A stretch of 40,375 bases of DNA from Candidatus Hermodarchaeota archaeon (GTDB lineage: Archaea; Asgardarchaeota; Hermodarchaeia; Hermodarchaeales; Hermodarchaeaceae), in contig JAEOTB010000023.1 in the NCBI GenBank assembly GCA_016840065.1, forward strand, positions 1-40,375. The letters are read 5' to 3'. Of the stretch, positions 14,448 to 22,327 are shown piece after piece. The notes under the pieces were generated by a model, which saw only the letters and a list, made by a program, of their open reading frames with translations, ran no database searches and was not told the DNA's origin. A program made the translations under genes and the position numbers. Numbering within the stretch: the first letter of the stretch is position 1; the number at the start of each line of letters is the position of its first letter.

Positions 14448-16559
14448 TTACTCACTTCGTACCCTTAGACGTGGGTTCAAGATTTCGTCTACCGCGTATC
14501 CAACTAGTGTGAATGAAAGCGCTAGTAACACTATGCAGATTCCGGGGAATAGGACATACCACCAAGCTCCCTCTGCGTACGCGCCAGCTTGGGATGCCTG
14601 CATTAGCATGCGTCCCCAGCTTACGTCGTGGGGATGTGTTAGTCCGAGGAAAGCTAGTCCGGCTTCTGACAGAATTGACCCTGCTACACCAAGGGTAATT
14701 TGTGCGAAGAGTAGGGGAGTAACGTTAGGAAGAACATGTCGGAAGATTATGTAGAGATCACTAGCACCGATAGCACGGGCGGCTTCTACGTAGGCTCGTT
14801 GACGTTCAGCAAGGACCTGAGAACGTACGAGCCGCGCCGTTCCCGTCCACCCTATCAATGCTATCACCAGCACGATGTTATACCAGCCAGGCGATAATAT
14901 TGCAGCTAGTACAATCATCAGTGGTAACCCAGGTATAACCAGGAAGAAGTCAGTTACACGCATTAGAACCTCATCGACTAGACCTCCAAAGTATCCAGAG
15001 ATTAGACCAACGATTAGACCGACAAAGGTTGCGATGGCAGCAGAGAGAAGACCGACTAGCAGTGCTATGCGGCTACCCCAGAGGAGTTGTGCCCAAAGAT
15101 CTTCTCCGTATTGTCCAGCCCCGAGATTACCGAAGTAGTTTCCACGAACTTCGAGATCTAGATCATCGAAGTAGATATCTATAGTCGGTGTGTCTTCGGG
15201 AGTTGGATCGTATACGACTACACGCCAACGTGCCTCCAAGTTACCACCTACTGCAAAGGTGTCGACTAGTTGGAAGGCGTTTATGACATTATGCGGTGAT
15301 GCAGTCCAAACTCTGGACGCTGTAATCTGTGAGCCTAGAAGAATAGTTATTATTTCGTCTGTGTTCTCGACCCATATCTCTTGGGCTATTCGAACATTAG
15401 CATCTCCGATAGGTCCGGTGAAGTCCACTTTGTATTGATAGTTTAGATAAGCAGCTTGTGGTCGATCGAGGACATCCCATGAAAAGCCAAAGCCTACATA
15501 TGCTGTAGCGTTTGGATAGGCGATATTAATAGCCTCGTCGTTGAAGGAGAAGTGATAACATCCAGGGCCGCTCCCAGTGTCGAGGTCGCTTCCCTCAGAG
15601 GAACTGTATCCACTTGAGATGACTGCGACAGTTTCGGCATCAGTATAGCTAGCACCAATCCCTAGTTTCACGTCGTCGACATGGAGATTCATTTGTGGAG
15701 TATTAGGACCAGATGGGTTGTAGTATTCCATATAGATGGTTAGACTCATGTTCTCAGTTGTAGCGTCTGGGAACATGGTGTTCATGGTCGATTGTGGCAT
15801 ATTGTATTGAAAGCTTTCCCTGAAGGACCGGTTTGAGGGTAGAAGCCACTCCCGATGGGAGAATGTGTGAGAGGCTGTAGAAGTGTTAAGTATCCAGTAC
15901 ATGTTTATCTCTGCGTCTCCCATTTCGGCTTCAGTGCAATAGAATTCCATTTGGTAGGCGTATTGGAGATATACCCTAAAGGGATGAACGTCGAAGGAAC
16001 CACCTAAATCAAGGTTATCATCGAATTCGAATGTGTAACTAATGTTTTCCCAACCGTGACTGCCAGAACCTGTAGTATCTATGTAACTGAAAAGGTATGA
16101 ACCAGGACCACTACCGCCTTCTAGCGGATCAAAACCGACGGTTTCGTCAAACCCAGAACCCATCGGGGTTGTGTACCCACCTGAGTCATAACCCCATCCA
16201 GTATCATTGACTGGGATGGAAAAGTTGGAGTAAATCGCAAGGTATTCAATATATTCTAAGGATTCGCCATAGTTCCAATCGCTAGCATCGGAATCGAAAT
16301 GAGAGTTTGTTATCGGAGCAACCTCGGTAAACCCTGCAGGGTTAATACCAAGAAGCCACATAGGTGCTGAGAGTGGCGGTGCAAGATTGACACGTACCGG
16401 TTGAGGCCATGGGATTAGGAAGGGGGCGAAAAACGCCATTAATAGGAAGAACAGAATAATGCCTAACCCGACTAAACCCATTTTGCTTTTCCGATACTGG
16501 CTCCAGAATCCACCAAAACGTGCTCTATATTCACTAAATCGTGACAATGTATTCACCAA
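14448..16559 (-). CDS. Peptide ABC permease (DppC type) with a 400-residue extracytoplasmic insertion
   Basis: 703 residues, more than twice the normal 280-300. Residues 1-50 are the usual cytoplasmic N-terminus and TM1 (MGLVGLGIILFFLLMAFFAP). The family segment normally read L-G-T-D-x-x-G-R-D is split: LLGINPAGF ends near residue 77 and GAGQYGEDLWAQLLWGSRIA resumes near 480. The rest is a normal DppC core with the coupling loop EAARAIGASDLYIIFRHVLP. The inserted part faces outside, is rich in Tyr, Ser, Asp and Asn, and consists of two related beta-rich modules. Start is TTG 16559 or GTG 16556; a TTG at 16547 preceded by GGTGA is also possible. Confidence 0.9.
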   Translation of the reverse strand: MVNTLSRFSEYRARFGGFWSQYRKSKMGLVGLGIILFFLLMAFFAPFLIPWPQPVRVNLAPPLSAPMWLLGINPAGFTEVAPITNSHFDSDASDWNYGESLEYIEYLAIYSNFSIPVNDTGWGYDSGGYTTPMGSGFDETVGFDPLEGGSGPGSYLFSYIDTTGSGSHGWENISYTFEFDDNLDLGGSFDVHPFRVYLQYAYQMEFYCTEAEMGDAEINMYWILNTSTASHTFSHREWLLPSNRSFRESFQYNMPQSTMNTMFPDATTENMSLTIYMEYYNPSGPNTPQMNLHVDDVKLGIGASYTDAETVAVISSGYSSSEGSDLDTGSGPGCYHFSFNDEAINIAYPNATAYVGFGFSWDVLDRPQAAYLNYQYKVDFTGPIGDANVRIAQEIWVENTDEIITILLGSQITASRVWTASPHNVINAFQLVDTFAVGGNLEARWRVVVYDPTPEDTPTIDIYFDDLDLEVRGNYFGNLGAGQYGEDLWAQLLWGSRIALLVGLLSAAIATFVGLIVGLISGYFGGLVDEVLMRVTDFFLVIPGLPLMIVLAAILSPGWYNIVLVIALIGWTGTARLVRSQVLAERQRAYVEAARAIGASDLYIIFRHVLPNVTPLLFAQITLGVAGSILSEAGLAFLGLTHPHDVSWGRMLMQASQAGAYAEGAWWYVLFPGICIVLLALSFTLVGYAVDEILNPRLRVRSE
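15129..16328 (-). repeat. Two diverged tandem modules inside the DppC insertion
   Basis: Protein-level repeat. Module 1 (about residues 86-302) and module 2 (about 303-473) share an ordered set of marks: G-S-G-P-G-[SC]-Y-x-F-S at 149 and 329; a YLQYAYQMEF/YLNYQYKVDF strand near 197 and 371; G-D-A-[EN]-[IV] near 214 and 385; and a closing P-x-[MI]-[ND]-[LI]-x-[VF]-D-D near 288 and 458. This layout suggests two jelly-roll (carbohydrate-binding-like) domains. DNA-level identity is low, so the duplication is old. Confidence 0.7.
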
Positions 16560-16565
16560 TCTTTA

Positions 16566-17564
16566 CTAATCATAGCGGACGCGCGGGTCGAGGAAGCCAT
16601 ACATTATGTCTGCGATAAAGTTTGCAATTATCGTGGTGAGCGCCAGGATATAGAATATCGCCTGGAGCACCGGATAGTTTTGCTGCATCACGCATGCGAA
16701 TATGTAGCTGCCCAGCCCGTACCAGTTGAAGACCGTCTCTGTTAGTGTCGCCCCACCTATGAGCCCCCCGAAAGTAAAGGCTATCATCGTGACCAAGGGG
16801 AGGATAGCATTCCTCATAGCATGCTTGTACAGAACTGTACGCTCATCCACACCCTTAGCCCTAGCGGTTACAATATAGTCTTCTGTGAGGACGTCGATCA
16901 GGTTGTTACGCATGACCAACATGTAACCACCATAGGAAACCAAAGCTAGAGTAATCGATGGGAGAACCAGATGGTGCGCGACATCCATTGCGTAGAGGAG
17001 TGGGTCTTCAGGCGCAGGTGCGCTGACAGTGCCACTGTAGGGGAAAATCCCCTGACCATTGGGAAGTCTGAGATAGAAGCCGAAAACAAGTATGAAAACC
17101 ATACCGAGCCAGAATGTAGGTATGCTGTAGAATGCTAGAGCTGTTGTGACTGTGCCCATGTCGAATTTGCCTCCCCGCTTTGCCGCAGCAGCCACACCAG
17201 TTATGACACCGATGATTATCGTTAGGATAGCTGCGGTTCCCATCAGTAGGAGGGTGTTGGGTAGGCGGGCGGAGATGGATTCGATGACTGGGCGAAAGCC
17301 TTCGGTGAAGGAGTTTCCGAAGTTAAAGGTAAACATGTTGACTACGTAGACACCGAATTGTATGTGAAGGGGTTGGTCCAGTCCCCAGAGGGCTCGCAGA
17401 GTTGCGGCCAGCTCTGCCTGGTTAGCTGCTAGGTTGCCGCTGATCAGGATTGAGGCTGGGTCCCCGGGCATTAGGCGGAAAACGAAGAAGTTGAAGGTGA
17501 TGGCACCGAAAATGAGGATGATACTGTTGATGATTCGTCTTATGATAAATTCGCGCAGGCCCAT
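16566..17564 (-). CDS. Peptide ABC transporter permease, DppB type
   Basis: 332 residues, normal length. The N-terminus REFIIRRIINSIILIFGAIT carries TM1, followed by the FRLMPGDPASIL family segment, WGLDQPLHIQFGVYV, five further TM segments, and the coupling loop TARAKGVDERTVLYKHAMRN. The C-terminus LDPRVRYD is typical. GGAGGAAATAAAAA precedes the ATG at 17564. First gene of a four-gene importer operon; its stop lies 6 bp before the start of the large DppC-type gene. No substrate-binding protein gene is seen next to it. Confidence 0.95.
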   Translation of the reverse strand: MGLREFIIRRIINSIILIFGAITFNFFVFRLMPGDPASILISGNLAANQAELAATLRALWGLDQPLHIQFGVYVVNMFTFNFGNSFTEGFRPVIESISARLPNTLLLMGTAAILTIIIGVITGVAAAAKRGGKFDMGTVTTALAFYSIPTFWLGMVFILVFGFYLRLPNGQGIFPYSGTVSAPAPEDPLLYAMDVAHHLVLPSITLALVSYGGYMLVMRNNLIDVLTEDYIVTARAKGVDERTVLYKHAMRNAILPLVTMIAFTFGGLIGGATLTETVFNWYGLGSYIFACVMQQNYPVLQAIFYILALTTIIANFIADIMYGFLDPRVRYD

Positions 17565-17960
17565 TTTTTATTTCCTCCTGTAATTAGGAAGATGATTCTA
17601 AGGCAGATTATCCACTTCATTTAAAAAAGTATGTTTTAGTGCAAGGTCGGGATTCCTCTGCCATTTTCAACGATAGCATGATTATATTTACGTAATTTCG
17701 TTAAATTTTTCGAATAAAAACGGAAGAACAGAGGTAACATTTTGTGACCTCTAGCTGTGAGCGCTTAAGGTGAGTTTTCCTTATATACTGTCAAGCTAGA
17801 ACAATCAGTTGCTGCAATGGTTGTTGATGGATAATGATGAACTTTGTAGTTCCTCGACTCGTAAATGATTCGGATTTATCCCCTTAACATCTTCGCAATT
17901 GCAGTGATAGCAAAGTTTAAAGAAAAGAATGTATTGCCACCTAAAGAGATGGGGATTTCA
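17565..17960. promoter_or_regulatory. Divergent promoter region between the ABC operon and a membrane-protein pair
   Basis: A 396-bp region without a supported gene. On the minus strand ACTTTTTTAAATG (17619-17631) is a TATA-like box for the ABC operon, about 58 nt before its ATG. On the plus strand AAGTTTAAAG near 17912-17921 is a TATA-like box about 40 nt before the starts at 17949/17961. The rest is AT-rich and shows nothing else. Confidence 0.45.
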
Positions 17961-18527
17961 ATGCGTGAGATAACCTCTTTGAGAAAACTTCGGTATTCAC
18001 AGTTAGTTGCCCTGTTATTCATTGGTTGTACAGTTTCCTCTGCTGTTGGTATCGTTATTCTAAATAATGATTACTTCTCAGTGTTCGATACCGCGAATCG
18101 TTTCATTCCTCGCGTCACACGATTTACCAAGTCCCCCGAAGGGCCAGGAAATTCTCGTAACCTTACTTTGTACCTGAATATGGCAAATCCAGGAAGTCGC
18201 CGAATTTTCTTCTTGAGAGAAGGGGATCCTACACAACCTACGAATATAGAAATTAGAATCTGGTTGAATGGCCATTTCATAACAAGTCAAGAACTTCGAC
18301 CAGAGCTAATCTTGTTACCAGGATCGGATTATACTCTCACGGCCAATTTCACGGTCGAAGATTTGGATATACCTACAAGCTATGGATCATACATCGCAGA
18401 CGCAGAAGAGACTGGCCTTTGGAATTGGGAATTATATTATCCAATGAGAATCTTTGTTGAGTGGCTATATATCAGAGAATCTCATCTCCGAATGCCTTGG
18501 TCAGGAATTGAGGTGCCAGTACAATGA
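17961..18527 (+). CDS. One-TM extracellular protein of unknown function
   Basis: About 188 residues from the ATG at 17961 (ATG at 17949 adds four). A membrane anchor YSQLVALLFIGCTVSSAVGI is followed by a beta-rich ectodomain with NLTLYLNMANPGSRRIFFLR, NIEIRIWLNGHFITSQELRP and a closing VEWLYIRESHLRMPWSG. The pattern of alternating hydrophobic residues suggests an immunoglobulin-like sandwich. Its stop overlaps the next start (ATGA at 18524), so the two are translationally coupled. Confidence 0.65.
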   Translation: MREITSLRKLRYSQLVALLFIGCTVSSAVGIVILNNDYFSVFDTANRFIPRVTRFTKSPEGPGNSRNLTLYLNMANPGSRRIFFLREGDPTQPTNIEIRIWLNGHFITSQELRPELILLPGSDYTLTANFTVEDLDIPTSYGSYIADAEETGLWNWELYYPMRIFVEWLYIRESHLRMPWSGIEVPVQ

Positions 18528-18979
18528 CAATATCTACAAAGAGAAAAGAAGTGCTAATGGGTCGTTTACGTATGTCGCTTGCCCTCTTGGGCGGTGGCTT
18601 GATGTTATGCCTAACAACCTATACAACACTTGTTAACTTGACAGATGCATTATGGGTCATCTTAATGGTATTGGGTGTTGGAATACTCATAGGAATGATG
18701 AGCAGCGAAATCCAATGGGCCTTAGTTCTAGCGATAGCCTCCTTTTTCATGGGAATCGTCTTCTACATCATCTCAATCATGATTCCAGTGACGTTGTTCG
18801 GTTCTGCAGCTTTAGGTGATGTGTTAATTCTCTTTGGCCTCTTTGCAGTCTTACGAGTAATACACTTACAGATTTTTGGTCTATTCATTGGCGCTTTTAT
18901 AGGTAGAGTTATTGGTCCCGATTGGTACGCTGTGGGAGTAATAGCCCAACATCAGCTCAGACCTACTAGAAAAGAATGA
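18524..18979 (+). CDS. Four-TM membrane protein of unknown function
   Basis: 151 residues with about four hydrophobic segments (MSLALLGGGLMLCLTTYTTL, ALWVILMVLGVGILIGMMSS, WALVLAIASFFMGIVFYIIS, and a long one around LGDVLILFGLFAVLRV-IFGLFIGAFIGRVIG). No known family. It overlaps the upstream one-TM gene by 4 bp, so the two products probably form a complex. Confidence 0.65.
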   Translation: MTISTKRKEVLMGRLRMSLALLGGGLMLCLTTYTTLVNLTDALWVILMVLGVGILIGMMSSEIQWALVLAIASFFMGIVFYIISIMIPVTLFGSAALGDVLILFGLFAVLRVIHLQIFGLFIGAFIGRVIGPDWYAVGVIAQHQLRPTRKE

Positions 18980-19054
18980 AACTGAAAACCCAGGCTAGAG
19001 CAAAAGAACTGTATCAAAAGAGGAATTGTAATACGAAGACAGACACCTGAAACT

Positions 19055-19102
19055 GATTCCAAGGCCATCCTTTAACTGGATGGAATCCATCTCTTCTTAT
19101 TT
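19055..19102 (+). terminator. Possible terminator after the membrane-protein pair
   Basis: CCATCC (19065-19070) pairs with GGATGG (19078-19083); alternatively GATTCCA pairs with TGGAATC. The tail CATCTCTTCTTATTTTC follows. It resembles the other hairpin plus CTC-TTCTT-TTT elements but its T-run is broken. Confidence 0.4.
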
Positions 19103-19103
19103 T

Positions 19104-19379
19104 CTATTCCCGAACGAATCGTTTTCCAGGAACCCTTACTAGAGTCATTACCCACACGCCCATCAGGAATCCAACAAACACTCCAACCGCTACAAGAATT
19201 TCAGCCCAGAGGAGAAGGGGATAATTCTGAGGCGAGTTCGTATACACTATTATCCACATGACTATTCCGCACAGAATCATCGAAAGAGGTATCAGGAACG
19301 CCTTGAAATTAAATGCCGATAAGGGAGAGGGGCGGCGTCGAGGTTTACCAAAACTCGCCGATGTAGGTCTTACTGTCAT
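19104..19379 (-). CDS. Two-TM small membrane protein
   Basis: 91 residues: a basic N-terminus (TVRPTSASFGKPRRRP), then two hydrophobic segments (FLIPLSMILCGIVMWIIVYT and EILVAVGVFVGFLMGVWVMT) separated by a short Pro/Asn loop. The ATG at 19379 has AGGT about 5 nt upstream and is preferred over a start at 19412. Function unknown. Confidence 0.5.
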   Translation of the reverse strand: MTVRPTSASFGKPRRRPSPLSAFNFKAFLIPLSMILCGIVMWIIVYTNSPQNYPLLLWAEILVAVGVFVGFLMGVWVMTLVRVPGKRFVRE

Positions 19380-19502
19380 AATACCTGATGTGTTCAGTAT
19401 TACAGCCCACATTATAATCGAGGAAAATGTGAGTAGGTACCCGCTGAAAAAGATGACGCTATCAGCACAACCTGTTCAACGAAGAGAAAAGTAGGTTTCG
19501 AC

Positions 19503-19512
19503 AAATTAAAAA
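19503..19512 (+). promoter_or_regulatory. Candidate TATA box for the repeat protein
   Basis: AAATTAAAAA lies about 40 nt ahead of the ATG at 19548, the distance seen for several other genes here. Confidence 0.4.
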
Positions 19513-19547
19513 CCTGATTATACTCTCCCTTATAGGAGGCAATAATA

Positions 19548-19898
19548 ATGCGTGTCATGAACAGCAGCAGAAACACGATAGCCCAAATCTCTGGGAGCAG
19601 GATTATGAGCAGCAGCGGAAGTACTTGGGGCTATGTTGAGAGTGGTCGTGTGATGAACAGTAGCCGCAGTACAATCGGATATGTTGAAAATGGCTACGTG
19701 ATGAATTCCTCAAGAAGCACCATCGGTCGCTACGACTCAGGACGGATAAGCTCCTCCTCAGGATCGACTCGTTTCTATATCGAAGGAACTAGAATAATGA
19801 GCAGTAGTCGGAATAGTATTGGTTATACTAGTGAATCAGCTGAATCATACCTTGAAGAAGTTATAGCATATATCGTCTTCTTTTCCGACTGGTGGTGA
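19548..19898 (+). CDS. Six-fold 16-residue repeat protein (beta-flower-like)
   Basis: 116 residues. Residues 2-97 are six contiguous 16-residue units of the form R-[VI]-M-[NS]-S-S-[RG]-[SN]-[TS]-I-G-Y-V-E-S-G, with no gaps. Each unit predicts two short strands and a turn. This resembles small 'beta-flower' repeat proteins with units like x-I-y-x-x-x-G-x-x-I-G-Y-[IV]-x, closed into a ring, but I cannot confirm the family. The tail (SYLEEVIAYIVFFSDWW) is hydrophobic and could dock on a membrane or partner. AGGAGG lies 8 nt before the ATG. Confidence 0.75.
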   Translation: MRVMNSSRNTIAQISGSRIMSSSGSTWGYVESGRVMNSSRSTIGYVENGYVMNSSRSTIGRYDSGRISSSSGSTRFYIEGTRIMSSSRNSIGYTSESAESYLEEVIAYIVFFSDWW

Positions 19899-20266
19899 TT
19901 TAGCTACAATTACTAACTACAAATTTTAAGGACATAGGAAGGGAGCAGCCATTTCAAAGGCGCTGCATTGCATTTGAGGGCAGCTGCTCACCTTCATCGC
20001 CTGGTTATACCAGCTATTGTTCTGACAATGCTCGGATGTTAAGACGCTACTGGTCCTGAAGCAGTCGCTTCAAACCGGACCAGTATTCCGAGAACCATTG
20101 CAGGAATTGAACTCTAGCACCAACCAAACCTTCAGGGAGAAAAAGGCTGGCATAACCAACAATATCCTCTACCCGAATTTTAATAAACCTAATTATTGCG
20201 GCAACAGTTTCGAAGTAAAACTAGAAATAGCTAGGGGCTTCTTTCTCCCTTTATGAGGTCCTTGCC
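19899..20266 (+). other. Gene-free region with consecutive predicted hairpins; candidate structured RNA
   Basis: No ORF is supported. Hairpins seen: GAGCAGC (19943-19949) with GCTGCTC (19983-19989), with TCAAA/TTTGA inside; CTGGT/ACCAG at 20001-20013; ATTGT (20016-20020) with ACAAT (20025-20029); and a strong one, TACTGGTCC (20048-20056) with GGACCAGTA (20077-20085) enclosing TGAAGC-AGTC-GCTTCA. AAATTTTAAG at 19921-19930 could be a TATA box. After 20100 I see only a TATA-like ATTTTAATAA near 20177 that may serve hyuA. Confidence 0.4.
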
Positions 20267-22327
20267 TTGAGTAAACAAGGTTCCAGACCAGTTCGTATCG
20301 GTATTGATGTTGGAGGAACCTTCACTGATGTACTCCTTGTCGACCATCAAGGTCAGCGCTGGCATGTTAAGGTTCCGTCAACACCAAGTGATTCTTCGCA
20401 GGGAGTTCTCAGAGGTCTACAAGAAGTATTAGATTTGGCTGAGACAGCACCAAATCAGATCTCCTACATCCTTCACGGTACGACTGTTGCAACGAATGCA
20501 GTATTACAGCGACAAGGCGCAAGAATCAGCCTTATTACAACTAAAGGGTTTGAGAATCTCCTTGAAATTGGACGACAGCAGCGCCCTTCACTGTATGATA
20601 TATCAGTTGACAGAATTCCTCCATTAGTACCCCGAGAACGTTGTATTGGAGTTATTGAGCGGATTACATCCGATGGGAGACTTCACACTAAATTAACTAA
20701 AAAGGAAGCCGCCAAGGTTGCTAGAATATCGGGGGAAAATGTTGAGGCGGTTGCGGTCTGCTTGCTGTTCGGTTACAGCAACCCTTCTCATGAAAAACAA
20801 TTGTACAGACATTTAGAGTCTCTCTATCCTGGAATCCCTGTTTCTCTTTCTTCAGAAGTCTTGCCGGAGTACCGTGAGTATGAACGGATGTCTACGACAG
20901 TTCTTGAAGCGTATGTTACTCCACTGCTTTCGACTTACCTACAGAACCTCGAAGATGCACTCAAGTCAGCTAATGTGACAGCCCCTCTATTAGTTATGCA
21001 GAGTCACGGGGGAATCCTTCAGTCTTCCTTGGCTCGACAGCAAGCTGCACGATTATTATTCAGTGGTCTTGCAGGCGGCACTCTAGGAGGACGCTATACC
21101 AGCCAGGTCACTAATGAAGATAATCTTATCACATTTGACATGGGCGGCACAAGCACGGATGTAGCACTAATAACAAAAGGAGAAATTCGTGAAACCACAG
21201 AAGGACACATTGGAGGACTCCCCTGTCGTGCGCCAATGGTAGATGTTGAGACAGTGGGAGCAGGTGGTGGTAGCATTGCTTGGATTGACGACGGAGGTAT
21301 TCTGCGAGTTGGACCACATAGTGCTGGTGCCGACCCTGGTCCTTGTTGTTACAATAAAGGTGGTCGTGAAGCAACCGTAACTGATGCTAATCTAATTCTG
21401 GGCCGACTGAACCCACACTATTTTCTTGGAGGCAAACTACCTCTCCACCCTCAACCTGCTCGAGAACAGCTACTGCGCCTGAGTCGACAGCTTCGTCTTT
21501 CTATGGAGGAGTTCGCCTTTGGTATCATACGTGTTGTTAACGCCAACATGGAACGTGCCATCCGACTTGTTTCTATTCAACGGGGATATGATCCTCGCGA
21601 CTTTGCCCTTGTTGCCTTTGGAGGTGCTGGACCCATGCATGCTTGGGCTTTAGCAAAGGAACTTGGAATTCCACGTGTGATTGTTCCACTTGCGCCTGGA
21701 CTACACTCTGCTCTTGGATTGTTAGCTACTAACTTACGCTGCGACCGTAGTCGTACAGTTCTCATACCAGCGAGTACTCCAGATTTTTCGGAACTTACCA
21801 CTACATACCAAAATCTCGAGTCCGCTACTAAACAACTACTTCGGGCGCAAGGAGTAAAAGAAAAGGATATCCACACTCGACGTTTGGTAGACCTCCGTTA
21901 CCGGGGACAAGCCTACGAGTTTACATTAGATGCGCCGAAAGGGAGAATAAATCAGAATTGGTTAAATCGATTACTTGAGAGCTTCCACACAAGACACAAG
22001 CGAAGATATGGTTATTCAACCCCTTACGACGAAGTAACCATCGTTAACCTGCGTATCACTACCATTGGTTCCATGCCAGCCTTACTGCCTCCAAATATCT
22101 CTGAAACAGGAATGAGACCCGTACCAAAGGAACAACGTAGAGTATATTTTGAGGAGCTTCAAGAATTTGTAGAGACGCCAATCTTTGAAAGGTCATCTTT
22201 AGGGCTCGGCTCTGAGATACAGGGCCCAGCCATAATTGAACAGCTAGACTCAACGACCATCGTTCACCCGAATACTAAGGCGGTTATGCGAAAAGACGGC
22301 AACCTCCTGTTGGAGGAGATTCGATGA
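20267..22327 (+). CDS. hyuA: Hydantoinase/oxoprolinase alpha subunit
   Basis: 686 residues, normal for HyuA. The actin-like ATPase fold is marked by RIGIDVGGTFTDVLLVDHQG at the N-terminus, HGTTVATNAVLQRQGA near residue 70, LITFDMGGTSTDVALI near 285, and the family block VGAGGGSIAWIDDGG-x-GPHSAGADPGPCCY near 330. With HyuB it hydrolyses N-methylhydantoin, hydantoin or 5-oxoproline, usually with ATP. The substrate cannot be told from sequence. The TTG at 20267 has GAGGT about 7 nt upstream. Overlaps hyuB by 4 bp (ATGA). Confidence 0.93.
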   Translation: MSKQGSRPVRIGIDVGGTFTDVLLVDHQGQRWHVKVPSTPSDSSQGVLRGLQEVLDLAETAPNQISYILHGTTVATNAVLQRQGARISLITTKGFENLLEIGRQQRPSLYDISVDRIPPLVPRERCIGVIERITSDGRLHTKLTKKEAAKVARISGENVEAVAVCLLFGYSNPSHEKQLYRHLESLYPGIPVSLSSEVLPEYREYERMSTTVLEAYVTPLLSTYLQNLEDALKSANVTAPLLVMQSHGGILQSSLARQQAARLLFSGLAGGTLGGRYTSQVTNEDNLITFDMGGTSTDVALITKGEIRETTEGHIGGLPCRAPMVDVETVGAGGGSIAWIDDGGILRVGPHSAGADPGPCCYNKGGREATVTDANLILGRLNPHYFLGGKLPLHPQPAREQLLRLSRQLRLSMEEFAFGIIRVVNANMERAIRLVSIQRGYDPRDFALVAFGGAGPMHAWALAKELGIPRVIVPLAPGLHSALGLLATNLRCDRSRTVLIPASTPDFSELTTTYQNLESATKQLLRAQGVKEKDIHTRRLVDLRYRGQAYEFTLDAPKGRINQNWLNRLLESFHTRHKRRYGYSTPYDEVTIVNLRITTIGSMPALLPPNISETGMRPVPKEQRRVYFEELQEFVETPIFERSSLGLGSEIQGPAIIEQLDSTTIVHPNTKAVMRKDGNLLLEEIR

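Noticed and set aside
19937-19950. GGAAGGGAGCAGCC matches the 3' side of the SRP RNA helix 8 core.
   Set aside because: The matching 5' strand (C-A-G-G-[CU]-C-C before GGAA) is absent and the neighbouring gene ends only 38 bp upstream, so a full archaeal SRP RNA does not fit.
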